A DNA stretch of 39,367 bases from Nocardia veterana NBRC 100344 (GCF_000308855.1 NZ_BAGM01000099.1:1-39367); one strand, 5' to 3'. Shown: positions 17,627 to 26,221, counted from the first letter of the stretch. Program-made: numbers and translations. Notes: generated from the sequence alone by a model not told the origin.

Positions 17627-17643
17627 TCCGTTCCCGCGACGGC

Positions 17644-18540
17644 CTACCTGCTTATCTGCCGTCGGACCCGCAGCGTGGCGAGTTTGTCCGGGTTACGGAT
17701 CGCGTAGAGGTCGGTGATCGCGCCGTCGACGATCTCGATCAGATACACGCCCGCGAGTTCGTCGCCGGTATAGGCGGCCAGCGCCGGAGTGTTGTTGCAG
17801 TTGATCGCGTCGATCCGCAGATCCGGTGTGCTCTCGACCTTGCCGAACAAATCCGCGAGATATCGCGCGACCTGCTCAGCGCCGACCACCGGACGGCGGG
17901 CGGCGAGGGCCTTACCGCCGCTGTCGGCGGTGAAGGTGACATCGGGCGCGAGCAGGGCCAGTAGCGCCTCCGGGTCGCCGGTGGTCGCCGCCGTCATGAA
18001 CTGCTCGGTGATCCGTTCGATCTCCGCCGCGTCGACACGTTCGAAACGTTTGCGCCGGGCGCGGACATGCGAGCGGGCGCGGTGCGCGATCTGCCGGACG
18101 CTCAGCACCGATTTGCCCACCGCGGTGGAGATTTCGCGGTAATCGAAGCCGAACACCTCACGCAGGACGAAGACCGCGCGTTCGTCGGGACTCAGGGTCT
18201 CCAACACGACCAGCATGGCCATCGACACCGATTCGGCGAGCACCAGATCGGCTGCCGCGTCGGTCTCGTCCAGCAACAGCGGTTCCGGTAACCACGGGCC
18301 GATATAGTCCTCGCGCCGGCGAGTGCGCGCGCGTAACGCGTTGAGCGCCTGCCGGGTCACCAGCTGCGCCAGATACGACTTGGTCTCGCGCACCGTCGAC
18401 AGATCGACCTCGGCCCAGCGCAGATAGCTGTCCTGCAGCACATCGTCGGATTCGGTTGCGGAACCGAGGATTTCATAGGCGATCGTGAACAGCAGCGGGC
18501 GCAACGCGGTGAACCGCTCGGCGTGGTCGCCGGTGGTCAT
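17644..18540 (-). CDS. sigJ: SigJ-type ECF sigma factor with C-terminal SnoaL-like domain
   Basis: 298 aa. Region 2 covers about residues 8-75 (LLFTIAYEILGSATESDDVLQDSYLRW), region 4 about 110-165 (LSPDERAVFVLREVFGFDYREISTAVGKSVLSVRQIAHRAR shortened here to its HTH character), and a SnoaL-like alpha+beta domain about 180-285 (GDPEALLALLAPDVTFTADSGG). This is the SigJ/ECF41-like architecture in which the C-terminal domain regulates the sigma factor in place of a separate anti-sigma. Its ATG overlaps the stop of the oxidoreductase gene by ATGA, so the two are co-translated. Pairing with a redox enzyme is common for this class and suggests an oxidative-stress or redox role; that role is inferred. 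Confidence 0.88.
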   Translation of the reverse strand: MTTGDHAERFTALRPLLFTIAYEILGSATESDDVLQDSYLRWAEVDLSTVRETKSYLAQLVTRQALNALRARTRRREDYIGPWLPEPLLLDETDAAADLVLAESVSMAMLVVLETLSPDERAVFVLREVFGFDYREISTAVGKSVLSVRQIAHRARSHVRARRKRFERVDAAEIERITEQFMTAATTGDPEALLALLAPDVTFTADSGGKALAARRPVVGAEQVARYLADLFGKVESTPDLRIDAINCNNTPALAAYTGDELAGVYLIEIVDGAITDLYAIRNPDKLATLRVRRQISR

Positions 18541-19724
18541 GCCGGACTCCCGGCCCGGAGGGTGCGAGCCGGCTGCTCGGGCCGCGGGCCGCCCTTCACC
18601 CATCGCAGGGACCCGGGCGTGCGGGCCTCACGCCGGATCTTCGCCACCCCGAGATCGCACGTCATCTCCTTGATCCTGGCACCCATCCGCCCGCCGATGT
18701 ACAGCTTCACCGGGATGTCGTCGCGACGCGCGAGCTGGCGGATACCGACACGGCGGCCCAGGCTCAGACACGTCCCGGTGAGCGCCACATCGATGCGCTT
18801 CGGTTCGGTGCCCGCGATCCGGCTCAGCACGGTCTCGGCGGCCTGCGCCCCGAGCGGCCCGGCGCCCTGGCAGCTCATCCGCAACGGCCGCCCCGACGGC
18901 GCGGCGGCGTCCCCGGTCGCGACGATCCGCTCGTCGTCCACGCTGGTCAGCGTCTCGTCGGTGAGCAGCCGGCCGAGTTCGTCGGTGCGCAGCCCACTCG
19001 CGGCGGCCAGTTCCGGCACCCCGAAACCGGTGGTCCAGATGGTGAGGGCACTCGCCCGCTCCGCACCGCCGGCGAGCAGCACGGCATCCGGCCGGACCTC
19101 GCCGACCCGCTCCCCCTCGAGCACCGTGACACCGTGCTCGGCCAGCCACTTGCCGACGTACCGCCGGCCCGGGCCACCCAGCGACGGCATCGTGGTACCG
19201 CCACAGATCAGCGTCACCGCCCACCCCTGTTCGGCCAGCTCCGCAGCGGTTTCGATACCCGTCGGCCCGCTACCCACCACCGTCACGGGAGCGCTGCGTG
19301 GGAGCCGCTCGAGTTCGGACCGCACCCGCTGCGCGGACTCCCACTCGCCGACGGGAACGGCGAATTCCGCGGCCCCGGGCACCGACTCGGGAATCGCGGA
19401 CCCGCTGCCCACCGCGTAGACGAGGTAGTCGTAGTCCAGCGCGGCACCCGATCCCAGCTGGACCCGCCGAGCGGCCGCGTCGATGCGCGTGGCGCTGTCG
19501 ACCACCAATTCGATCCCCGCGCCGAGCAACGACTCGTAGCCGACCGTCGCCTCCGCGGTGCCCGCTACGAATTGATGCAGCCGAACCCGATCGACGAATT
19601 CCGCACGAGGATTGACCACCGAGATGTCGACGTCGTCGCGTATCCGCAGCCGATTGGCAGCCACGGTTCCCGCATATCCACCACCGAGGACAACCACCCG
19701 GTGTCGTGTGTTGTGTTCGCTCAT
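18537..19724 (-). CDS. FAD-dependent pyridine nucleotide-disulfide/NDH-2-like oxidoreductase
   Basis: 395 aa. The FAD motif VVVLGGGYAG is near residues 8-17, an ATG motif-like YAVGSGS near 105, the second dinucleotide motif VTVVGSGPTGIETAAELAE near 147-165, and a C-terminal ATGDAAAP (about 295) that contacts FAD. The layout matches type II NADH dehydrogenases and related AIF/NDH-2 proteins; no CxxC disulfide is present. The start is the ATG with GGAGG only 2 nt upstream. It is the first gene of an ATGA-coupled pair with sigJ, suggesting that it is part of the same stress response. It may oxidise NAD(P)H to a quinone or another acceptor. It lacks an obvious C-terminal membrane helix. Confidence 0.85.
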   Translation of the reverse strand: MSEHNTRHRVVVLGGGYAGTVAANRLRIRDDVDISVVNPRAEFVDRVRLHQFVAGTAEATVGYESLLGAGIELVVDSATRIDAAARRVQLGSGAALDYDYLVYAVGSGSAIPESVPGAAEFAVPVGEWESAQRVRSELERLPRSAPVTVVGSGPTGIETAAELAEQGWAVTLICGGTTMPSLGGPGRRYVGKWLAEHGVTVLEGERVGEVRPDAVLLAGGAERASALTIWTTGFGVPELAAASGLRTDELGRLLTDETLTSVDDERIVATGDAAAPSGRPLRMSCQGAGPLGAQAAETVLSRIAGTEPKRIDVALTGTCLSLGRRVGIRQLARRDDIPVKLYIGGRMGARIKEMTCDLGVAKIRREARTPGSLRWVKGGPRPEQPARTLRAGSPA

Positions 19725-19806
19725 GCCCTCCAGACACCGCGCAGGCCCGAAACGTGACATGGCGCGATCCGATCGCACCCATAATCCGGGCCTTCCGATT
19801 GGCCGG

Positions 19807-19828
19807 AAGTGTGTACCCGGTCACACTT
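19807..19828. promoter_or_regulatory. operator-like inverted repeat before fadD
   Basis: AAGTGTG-N8-CACACTT is a perfect 7-bp inverted repeat spanning 22 bp. An extended -10 (TGC then TAGCGT at 19837-19842) follows 8 nt later, so the repeat covers the expected -35/spacer region of the fadD promoter. This size and position suit a TetR-type repressor. It lies in the divergent gap, so it could also affect the oxidoreductase/sigJ unit. Confidence 0.5.
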
Positions 19829-19895
19829 GTGCCTGCTAGCGTCCCAGCACGCGGCGAGTCGCGTGGGGCTCGGCTTCGGTGTGGAGGTGATCGGT

Positions 19896-21557
19896 ATGGG
19901 TGGCGGAATCGGAACCGTTCTGCACGGGGCGCAGCGCAGGGCGATCGAGGTGACCGAGGCGGTACGAGCGCTGAACGTGTTGCGGGAGCGGGGTTTCATC
20001 GATCCCCGCAATCTCGGCGAGACCGTGCGGACCGCCAGGGAAGGCCGGCGGCTGGGTCCGCAGGCGACGATGGTGCGTCACGCCGCGCGCATGTGGCCGC
20101 AGCGATCGGCCCTGATCGACGAGCGCGGCAGTATGACCTTCCGGCAACTCGACGACGATTCGACCCGGCTGGCGCGCGGTCTGCGATCGCTCGGGGTGGC
20201 GCCGGGTACCGTCGTCGGCATCCTCGCCCGCGACCACCGCGGGCTGCTGCTGGCGATGGCGGCCGCCGGTAAGGCGGGCGCGCGACTGGCGCTGATGAAC
20301 ACGGGTTTCGCCAAGCCCCAGTTCGCGCAGGTCTGCGAGCGCGAACACGTCAAGGTCGTCCTGCACGACAGCGAATTCGCCGGATTGCTCGACGCCCTGC
20401 CCCCGGAGCTGCCGCGGGTCATCACCTGGGTCGACGAGGGCGCCGAATTGCCCACCGGCGCAATCACCATCGAGGAACTGATCAGAGAACATCCCCCGAC
20501 CGAACTGCCGCTGCCGGATCGGCCGGGCGGCTTCGTCATCCTCACCAGCGGCACCACGGGATTGCCGAAAGGCGCTCCGCGCGCGGCGGTGTCGCCGATC
20601 TCCTCGGCTCAGATCGCCGACCGCATCCCGTTTCCCCCGCAGGGGACGATGCTCATCGTCTCGCCCATCTTCCACAGCACCGGACAGGCCACCTGGCTGA
20701 TCGCGACCGCCCTCGGAGCGACCACGGTGACGATGCGCCGTTTCGACGCCGAACGCACCCTGGCGGCCATCGCGGAACATCGGGTGGATCTGCTGGTCGC
20801 GGTGCCGACGATGCTGCATCGCATGGTCGAACTCGATCCCGCCGTCCGCGAGCGGTACGACCTGTCGTCGTTGAAATCCATCGTGCTGGCCGGTTCGGCC
20901 TTGTCACCGGAGCTGACGGTGCGCGCCACCGCGGCGTTCGGGCCGATTCTCTACAACCTGTACGGCTCGACCGAATGTGCGGTGGCGACGGTCGCCCAGC
21001 CCGCGGATCTGGCGATCGCGCCCGGAACCGCGGGCCGCGCGCCCGTCACCTGCGAGGTGGTGCTGTTCGACGAGAACGACAAGCGGGTACACGGCACGAA
21101 TGTCAAGGGCCGCATCTTCATTCGTTCCGGCGCCCCGTTCGAGGGATATACCGACGGCCGGCACAAGCAGATCATCGACGGCTACATGTCCTCCGGCGAC
21201 GTCGGCCATTTCGACGAGCACGGATTGTTGTTCGTCGACGGCCGTGACGACGACATGATCGTCTCCGGCGGCGAGAACGTCTTCCCGCAGGAAGTCGAGA
21301 ACCTGCTACTGGAGCGATCGGACGTTTTCGACGCGGCGGTCGTCGGTGTCGACGATGTCGAGTTCGGTAAGCGCCTGCGCGCATTCATCGTTCCGGAGCC
21401 CGGCGCCACGGTGGATCCCGAGGAGATCAAGGCCTACGTGAAAGCCAACCTGGCCCGCTACAAGGTGCCGCGCGATGTGGTGTTCCTCGACGAGCTGCCG
21501 CGCAATGCCACCGGCAAACTCGTGCGCCGCGCGCTGGCGGAATACCCCGTCACATAG
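19896..21557 (+). CDS. long-chain-type acyl-CoA synthetase (FadD), first of a tandem pair
   Basis: 553-aa adenylate-forming enzyme that would make acyl-CoA from fatty acid, ATP and CoA. The P-loop TSGTTGLPKG is at residues 217-226, YGSTECAV forms the adenine motif, SSGDVGHFDEHGL and VDGRDDDMIVSGGENVFP are the hinge and A8 region, and the catalytic lysine is in LPRNATGKLVRR. The ATG at 1 has a near-perfect GGAGGTGAT site. An N-terminal helical segment of about 60 residues precedes the core, as in the FadD12-like branch. It is closely related to the next gene. An operator-like repeat lies at its promoter. No regulator gene is adjacent. Confidence 0.92.
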   Translation: MGGGIGTVLHGAQRRAIEVTEAVRALNVLRERGFIDPRNLGETVRTAREGRRLGPQATMVRHAARMWPQRSALIDERGSMTFRQLDDDSTRLARGLRSLGVAPGTVVGILARDHRGLLLAMAAAGKAGARLALMNTGFAKPQFAQVCEREHVKVVLHDSEFAGLLDALPPELPRVITWVDEGAELPTGAITIEELIREHPPTELPLPDRPGGFVILTSGTTGLPKGAPRAAVSPISSAQIADRIPFPPQGTMLIVSPIFHSTGQATWLIATALGATTVTMRRFDAERTLAAIAEHRVDLLVAVPTMLHRMVELDPAVRERYDLSSLKSIVLAGSALSPELTVRATAAFGPILYNLYGSTECAVATVAQPADLAIAPGTAGRAPVTCEVVLFDENDKRVHGTNVKGRIFIRSGAPFEGYTDGRHKQIIDGYMSSGDVGHFDEHGLLFVDGRDDDMIVSGGENVFPQEVENLLLERSDVFDAAVVGVDDVEFGKRLRAFIVPEPGATVDPEEIKAYVKANLARYKVPRDVVFLDELPRNATGKLVRRALAEYPVT

Positions 21558-21559
21558 TC

Positions 21560-21639
21560 GGTCGATCGACCAGTTTACGGTACCGTCGGTTACAGAGACG
21601 CGAACCACATCCTTACCGCCCTGCTTGCTAGGGTTAGCA
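21560..21639. promoter_or_regulatory. palindrome-rich intergenic region between the tandem fadD genes
   Basis: The 143-bp gap holds three symmetrical elements: GGTCGATCGACC (21560-21571), ACGGTACCGT (21577-21586) and TGCTA-N4-TAGCA (21626-21639). The last overlaps a TANNNT -10-like TAGGGT. They suggest an independent, repressed promoter for the second fadD. They do not resemble the repeat at 19807. Confidence 0.4.
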
Positions 21640-21700
21640 CGCACTGGATCTCGATGTTGCGGTCCCGCCTGCCTGGCGGAATCCGCGGAAGGTTGTACCT

Positions 21701-23359
21701 ATGTCAGCTGTCCTTCCGTCAGCAAGCGCTGCCCTCCGAAAGGCCGGAGATCTGGCTCTGGGGGTCAATGTCATGCGCAAACGCGGGCTGTTCAGCCCGC
21801 TGCGGCCGGACCACGCGGTCAGCTCGGCGCTCAACGTCACCAAGTTCGGCCCGTTCGCCGGCGTCATCATGCACGCCGCGAAGACCAACCCGAATTCCGC
21901 TGCACTGCTGGACGAGCGGGGTGAGCTGACCTTCGCCGAGGTCAACGCGCAATCCAATCAGCTGGCGCGAGGGCTCGCCGCCCAGGGTCTGCGCGAGGGC
22001 GACGTCGTGGCGCTGCTGGCACGCGACCACCGCGGCATGGTGCTGAGCCTCGCCGCCACCGGCAAACTCGGCGTGCGCGCCGTGCTGATGAACACCGGCT
22101 TCGCCAAACCGCAGTTCGCCGATGTCGCGGCGCGCGAAAAGGTCAAGCTGGTGCTGCACGACAGCGAGTTCGTCGAGCTGATGAGCGCCATCCCGGCCGA
22201 GATTCCCCGCATTCTGACCTGGGTGGACGAATCCGACAACGTCGATCCCGCGACGCCCACGGTGGACTCGCTGCGCGAGGGTCAGTCGCCGGATACGGTG
22301 GCCGCGCCGTCGAAGCCCGGCGGCATGGTGATCCTGACCAGCGGCACCACCGGCACCCCGAAGGGCGCCCCGCGCGACAAGGTCAGTCCGTTCATCTCCG
22401 CTCAGTTCCTGGACCGTATCCCGTTGCCGCGCAACGGTTCCATGGTCGTGGCCGCACCGGTCTTCCATGCCACCGGCCTGTCCCAGTTCACCCTGGGGCT
22501 CTCCCTGGGCAACCGGATGATCTTCCAGCAGCGCCGGTTCGACCCGGAGAAGACGCTGGCCAATATCGACAAGTACAAGGCCGAATCGCTGGTCGTGGTG
22601 CCGACGATGTTGCAGCGCATGCTCGACCTGCCGGCCGAGACGCTCGCCAAATACGACATGTCCTCGCTGCGCATGATCTTCGCCGCCGGCTCGGCCATTC
22701 CGCCGGATGTGGTGACCCGCAGCCTCGACTACTTCGGTGACGTCCTCTACAACGTCTACGGCTCCACCGAATGCGCGCTCATCACCGTCGCGAGCCCGGA
22801 GGACCTGCGCAAGTCGCCGAGTACCGCGGGCCGTCCGCCGCTGGGTATCCGGCTGGCGCTCTACGACGAGAACCGCAAGCGGATCACCGAGCCGAACGTG
22901 ACCGGCACGATCTTCATCGAGAACGCGCACTCGTTCAAGGCCTACACCGACGGTCGCACCAAGGAGACCGTCGACGGCATGATGTCCAGCGGCGACGTCG
23001 GGCACTTCGACGAGAACGGTCTGCTGTTCATCGATGGCCGCGACGACGACATGATCGTCTCGGGCGGTGAGAACGTCTTCCCGCAGGAGGTCGAGCATCT
23101 GATCGCCGACCGCCCCGACGTCCAGGAGGCGGCGGTCGTCGGTGTCGACGACAAGGAATTCGGCAAGCGCCTGCGCGCCTTCGTCGTTCCGGGTCCGGAC
23201 TCCAAGCGGGACGCCCAGGAGATCAAGGACTACGTCAAGGCCAACCTGGCCCGCTACAAGGTGCCGCGCGAGGTGATCTTCCTCGACGAGCTGCCCCGCA
23301 ACGCCACCGGCAAACTGCTGCGCAAACCGCTGACGGAGATGGAGGTCTCCGGCGACTGA
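21701..23359 (+). CDS. long-chain-type acyl-CoA synthetase (FadD), second of a tandem pair
   Basis: 552 aa, collinear with the preceding enzyme (shared LARDHRG, LMNTGFAKPQFA, VLHDSEF, YGSTECA and DDDMIVSGGENVFPQEVE blocks), so the pair is a tandem duplication that has diverged mainly in the N-terminal 60 residues. P-loop TSGTTGTPKG at 213-222; catalytic lysine in LPRNATGKLLRKPL. GGAAGG lies 8 nt before the ATG. It has its own palindromic upstream region and is followed by a strong terminator, so it may be expressed separately from its neighbour. Acyl chain preference cannot be read from the sequence. Confidence 0.92.
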   Translation: MSAVLPSASAALRKAGDLALGVNVMRKRGLFSPLRPDHAVSSALNVTKFGPFAGVIMHAAKTNPNSAALLDERGELTFAEVNAQSNQLARGLAAQGLREGDVVALLARDHRGMVLSLAATGKLGVRAVLMNTGFAKPQFADVAAREKVKLVLHDSEFVELMSAIPAEIPRILTWVDESDNVDPATPTVDSLREGQSPDTVAAPSKPGGMVILTSGTTGTPKGAPRDKVSPFISAQFLDRIPLPRNGSMVVAAPVFHATGLSQFTLGLSLGNRMIFQQRRFDPEKTLANIDKYKAESLVVVPTMLQRMLDLPAETLAKYDMSSLRMIFAAGSAIPPDVVTRSLDYFGDVLYNVYGSTECALITVASPEDLRKSPSTAGRPPLGIRLALYDENRKRITEPNVTGTIFIENAHSFKAYTDGRTKETVDGMMSSGDVGHFDENGLLFIDGRDDDMIVSGGENVFPQEVEHLIADRPDVQEAAVVGVDDKEFGKRLRAFVVPGPDSKRDAQEIKDYVKANLARYKVPREVIFLDELPRNATGKLLRKPLTEMEVSGD

Positions 23360-23375
23360 TCTCGCCGCGTCCGCA

Positions 23376-23405
23376 TCGGCCCGGGAGCCCGCGCTCCCGG
23401 GCCGA
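23376..23405 (+). terminator. strong intrinsic terminator hairpin after fadD
   Basis: TCGGCCCGGGAG and CTCCCGGGCCGA form a perfect 12-bp stem with a 6-nt loop (CCCGCG), starting 17 nt after the fadD stop. No U-tract, but the stem is very stable. Confidence 0.75.
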
Positions 23406-23437
23406 ACTGTCCGCGAATCGTGTTCCGGGCGGTCAGC

Positions 23438-23443
23438 TATCAT
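23438..23443 (+). promoter_or_regulatory. -10 box TATCAT of a probable leaderless gene
   Basis: TATCAT matches TANNNT and ends 7 nt before the GTG at 23451, which lacks a ribosome site. The -35 is unclear. Confidence 0.45.
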
Positions 23444-23450
23444 TCAGCGC

Positions 23451-24029
23451 GTGATTACCCGCCCCGGCGCCACGCCGGCCCGTGCCCAGGTGTCGGCGCA
23501 TTCGCGCCGGGCCGCGGTGGCACGGTTGCGGGGCGCGTCGGCCGGTTCGGTGTCCGGCGCGTTATCGATCGCCGCACACGGCTTGGCGGCGGGCGGAATG
23601 CCGGTGCCGTCCAGCACACTGATGCTGCTGGTGGCCGCGTCCACCGTGGTCGGCGCCCTGGTCGCGGGCCTCGCACCGCTGCGCACGACCGCCGTCGGGC
23701 TCGTCGCCGCACTGTGGGGCGGGCAGCTCGTCGGCCACCTGGTGATGTCGGCGGATATGGCGCATATGCACGATATGCCGTTGTGGACGCCGACCATGTT
23801 GGGTGCGCACCTCATCGCTGCGGTGTGCGCCGCCGTGATCATCCTCGGCGCCGAGGCCGCCTACCGAGTGGGCACCGCCGTCGCCCGTGCGCTGCCCGTA
23901 CTCGTCAGCCTCCCGGTCATCACCGAGCCGGTACTTCCCCGCAGCCCGCACCGCGACCGGGTGATCCTGCGGATCTTCCCCACCGAAACCTTCCGCACTC
24001 GCGGGCCCCCGCTCACTGCGCACTGCTGA
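23451..24029 (+). CDS. Met/His-rich membrane protein, possibly copper-related
   Basis: 192 aa from a GTG that appears leaderless. After a basic N-terminus there are about four hydrophobic segments (near residues 34-48, 55-76, 80-98, 114-135). The loop ADMAHMHDMPLWTPTM (about 101-116) carries several Met and His residues, and more His/Met lie in the helices (His42, His96, Met99, His120). Such clusters bind copper or other soft metals in copper-handling membrane proteins. The C-terminal 45 residues are basic and cytoplasmic. The next gene encodes a PepSY-TM protein with a similar His/Met loop, which supports a metal role. I know no named family for it; function is inferred. Confidence 0.65.
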   Translation: MITRPGATPARAQVSAHSRRAAVARLRGASAGSVSGALSIAAHGLAAGGMPVPSSTLMLLVAASTVVGALVAGLAPLRTTAVGLVAALWGGQLVGHLVMSADMAHMHDMPLWTPTMLGAHLIAAVCAAVIILGAEAAYRVGTAVARALPVLVSLPVITEPVLPRSPHRDRVILRIFPTETFRTRGPPLTAHC

Positions 24030-24360
24030 GAAATCCCCACACCCACATCCGGAAATCCCCTCGCCGACAGCGCTCGACGAACAATCGGCGCGGCATTCGG
24101 GCTGCCACGAATCCGGTAGCAGCGAACAAGGACCCACGCCGTCGGCTGTCCACTTCACGCATGTCCCTCCGGTCTGCCGACCGTAGTACCGCCACTGTCC
24201 CAGGGCGGCGGAACATCAGGACGAGGCCGATTCGGCAGGCGCGCCACAAATGGCGCGGCCGGCGCTGTCCAGGCAACCCCCGCCTGCCGTGAACTCGGCC
24301 GGCGGCCGCGCGCGGATCCGCGCACAACGATGTGGGTGCCCTCGAACAGGAGCACTACCA
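24030..24360. other. 331-bp gap without a convincing gene; several symmetric elements
   Basis: No reading frame here looks protein-like. It contains a direct repeat GAAATCCCC (24030 and 24052, 22 bp apart), a hairpin CGCGCCA-CAAA-TGGCGCG (24240-24257) and a perfect 14-bp palindrome GCGCGGATCCGCGC (24310-24323), about 38 bp before the PepSY gene. These are candidate regulatory elements of the PepSY gene. Confidence 0.5.
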
Positions 24361-25932
24361 GTGAGCATCACCGAAGTTCCGGCTACCGGCACCGAGCCGG
24401 CACAGCCGGAGAAGTCGCCGCCGAGTGCGGCGCACCCATCACCACCCGAGACGGCCGAGCAGTCGCCGCCGGACCCGGCCGCAGCACCCGCGGCAACTCT
24501 GACCGCGCACCCCGACGCGTCCGAACCGCCGCGGCCCCCGAGGTTCGGCGGCACCCGCGCGGTGCAGGCGCTGGCCATGCGGTTGCACTTCTACGCCGGT
24601 GTCTTCGTCGCGCCGTTCATCCTGATCGCCGCGGTGACCGGGGCGCTGTACGCGGTCGCGCCCAGCATCGAATCGGTCGTGAATCGCGATCTGCTGCATG
24701 TGGATTCGACCGGTCCGGCACGACCGCTGTCGGAGCAGATCGCGGCGGGCGTGGCCGCCGAGCCTGCGCTCGCACTGGTCGCGGTCGACCCGGCGCAGCG
24801 GTCCGGAGACACCACTCGCGTGATCTTCGCCGATCCGAGTCTCGGAGCGTCCGAGCGACGGGCGGTCTTCATCGATCCGGCGACGGCCACCGCGGTGGGC
24901 GACAGCGTCGTCTACGGCAGCACCGGTGCGCTGCCCCTGCGTACCTGGATCGACGTACTGCACCGGAATCTGCACCTCGGCGACTTCGGCCGGCTCTACA
25001 GCGAGGCGGCCGCCTCCTGGATGTGGATCATCGCGCTCGCGGGTGTGGTGATGTGGCTGCGCCGCTCGCGCGGTCCGGCGCGACGTCTGCTGTGGCCGGA
25101 TCGCACCATGCGGGGGCGTCCGCGCACCATGAGCCTGCACGCCACGGTCGGTTTGTGGATCGTGCTGCCGTTGCTGTTCCTCTCCGCGACCGGGATGACC
25201 TGGTCGTTGCACGCCGGCGAGCACATCGCCTCGCTGCGGCAGCATTTGAACTGGACCAGCCCGGTCGTCGACGCGGCACTGCCCGGGGCGCCGACGCCGT
25301 CGATGCCGGCCGCGGGCGAACATGCCGAACACACCGGCGGGCACGGTATGACGATGCCGGTTTCCGCCGACCGCGCCGCCGAGGTCGACAAGGTCTTCGC
25401 GGTCGCACGCGGGCACGGTCTCGAAGGCCCGGTCGAGATCTCGATCCCGGCCGCCGACACCACCGCGTTCACCGTCAAGGAACGCCGCCTCTCCGGGGTC
25501 TACACCCAGGATGCGATCGCGGTGGACGGGAAGACCGGCGATGTCACCGACATTCTGCGCTACGCGGACTGGCCGCTGATGGCAAAGCTCGCCAACTGGG
25601 GCATCCAACTGCATATGGGCATGCTCTTCGGACTCGCCAATCAGCTGCTGCTCTTGGCCACGATGATCGCGCTGATCACGGTGATCGTGCGCGGCTATCT
25701 GATGTGGTGGCGCCGACGACCGACCCGTAACACCGGCCGGTTCGCCGTCGGTCGCGCACCCGCGCGCGGGACACTGCGCCGGGCGCCGCTGTGGGTCGGC
25801 GTCCCATTGGTCGCGCTCACCGTGGCGATCGGATGGTTCGCGCCGGTGCTGGGCGTGAGCCTGCTCGCGTTCCTGATCGTCGACATCGTCCTCGGCCTGA
25901 TCCAGCGGCGACGCCGAGGAGCTGTCACCTGA
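24361..25932 (+). CDS. PepSY-associated TM domain protein
   Basis: 523 aa from GTG with AGGAG 8 nt upstream. A Pro/Ala-rich cytoplasmic N-terminus (about 60 residues) precedes the PepSY-TM pattern: LHFYAGVFVAPFILIAAVTG as helix 1 (about 75-98), an extracytoplasmic PepSY domain, WMWIIALAGVVMWLRRSRG as helix 2, the HATVGLWIVLPLLFLSATG helix with a conserved His, a long outer region, and further C-terminal helices (LFGLANQLLLLATMIALITV; VPLVALTVAIGWFAPVLG). An outer loop near residues 318-335 is rich in His and Met (HAEH, GGHGMTMP). Family members are linked to iron or copper reduction and uptake. The Met/His loops here and in the previous gene favour copper. Confidence 0.85.
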   Translation: MSITEVPATGTEPAQPEKSPPSAAHPSPPETAEQSPPDPAAAPAATLTAHPDASEPPRPPRFGGTRAVQALAMRLHFYAGVFVAPFILIAAVTGALYAVAPSIESVVNRDLLHVDSTGPARPLSEQIAAGVAAEPALALVAVDPAQRSGDTTRVIFADPSLGASERRAVFIDPATATAVGDSVVYGSTGALPLRTWIDVLHRNLHLGDFGRLYSEAAASWMWIIALAGVVMWLRRSRGPARRLLWPDRTMRGRPRTMSLHATVGLWIVLPLLFLSATGMTWSLHAGEHIASLRQHLNWTSPVVDAALPGAPTPSMPAAGEHAEHTGGHGMTMPVSADRAAEVDKVFAVARGHGLEGPVEISIPAADTTAFTVKERRLSGVYTQDAIAVDGKTGDVTDILRYADWPLMAKLANWGIQLHMGMLFGLANQLLLLATMIALITVIVRGYLMWWRRRPTRNTGRFAVGRAPARGTLRRAPLWVGVPLVALTVAIGWFAPVLGVSLLAFLIVDIVLGLIQRRRRGAVT

Positions 25933-26221
25933 CAGCACCGCAGCCGCTACGGCTACGACACCTGTCGAGGTAATCCGGCAGCGCCGGAACATCTTTCCCG
26001 CGGAGACGAGCGACGCCCAGGTGCCGCCCGTCCGACGAAGCGCGCCCTCGACGGGGTCGCCGCAGCCGCCGGCAGCGATCGGCCGGCATCCCCGGCTGCG
26101 CCGTAAAAACCAGGGGCACACCGCCTTCGGTCGTCCAGGGCTGCCCCATGCCCGGATTCGGCGCACCCGGCATACCAACAGCAACTTTCATTTGCCTGAT
26201 ATCACAAAGGGATTCATCACC
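25933..26221. other. 289-bp gap before the secreted-protein gene
   Basis: No credible gene. A GGAAC at about 25987 is followed by CGACG after 20 nt, which does not match the local ECF-type motif spacing. No riboswitch core (for example a B12 box) was recognised. An AAAGGGA ribosome site lies about 10 nt before the ATG at 26222. Confidence 0.4.

Noticed and set aside
24210..24240. GGAAC in the gap before the PepSY gene
   Set aside because: No CGAC box occurs at a 16-18 nt spacing.
25987..26016. GGAAC followed by CGACG before the secreted-protein gene at 26222
   Set aside because: Spacer of about 20 nt and a CGACG box do not match the other copies.
24439..26184. Long open frame on the minus strand opposite the PepSY gene
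   Set aside because: Arg/Gly/His-rich composition typical of a frame shadow in high-GC DNA; the plus-strand protein has clear domains.
25933..26221. Cobalamin or other riboswitch before the secreted-protein gene
   Set aside because: No B12 box or other conserved riboswitch core could be found; a long-range GTCGAGG/CCTCGAC pairing is not enough.
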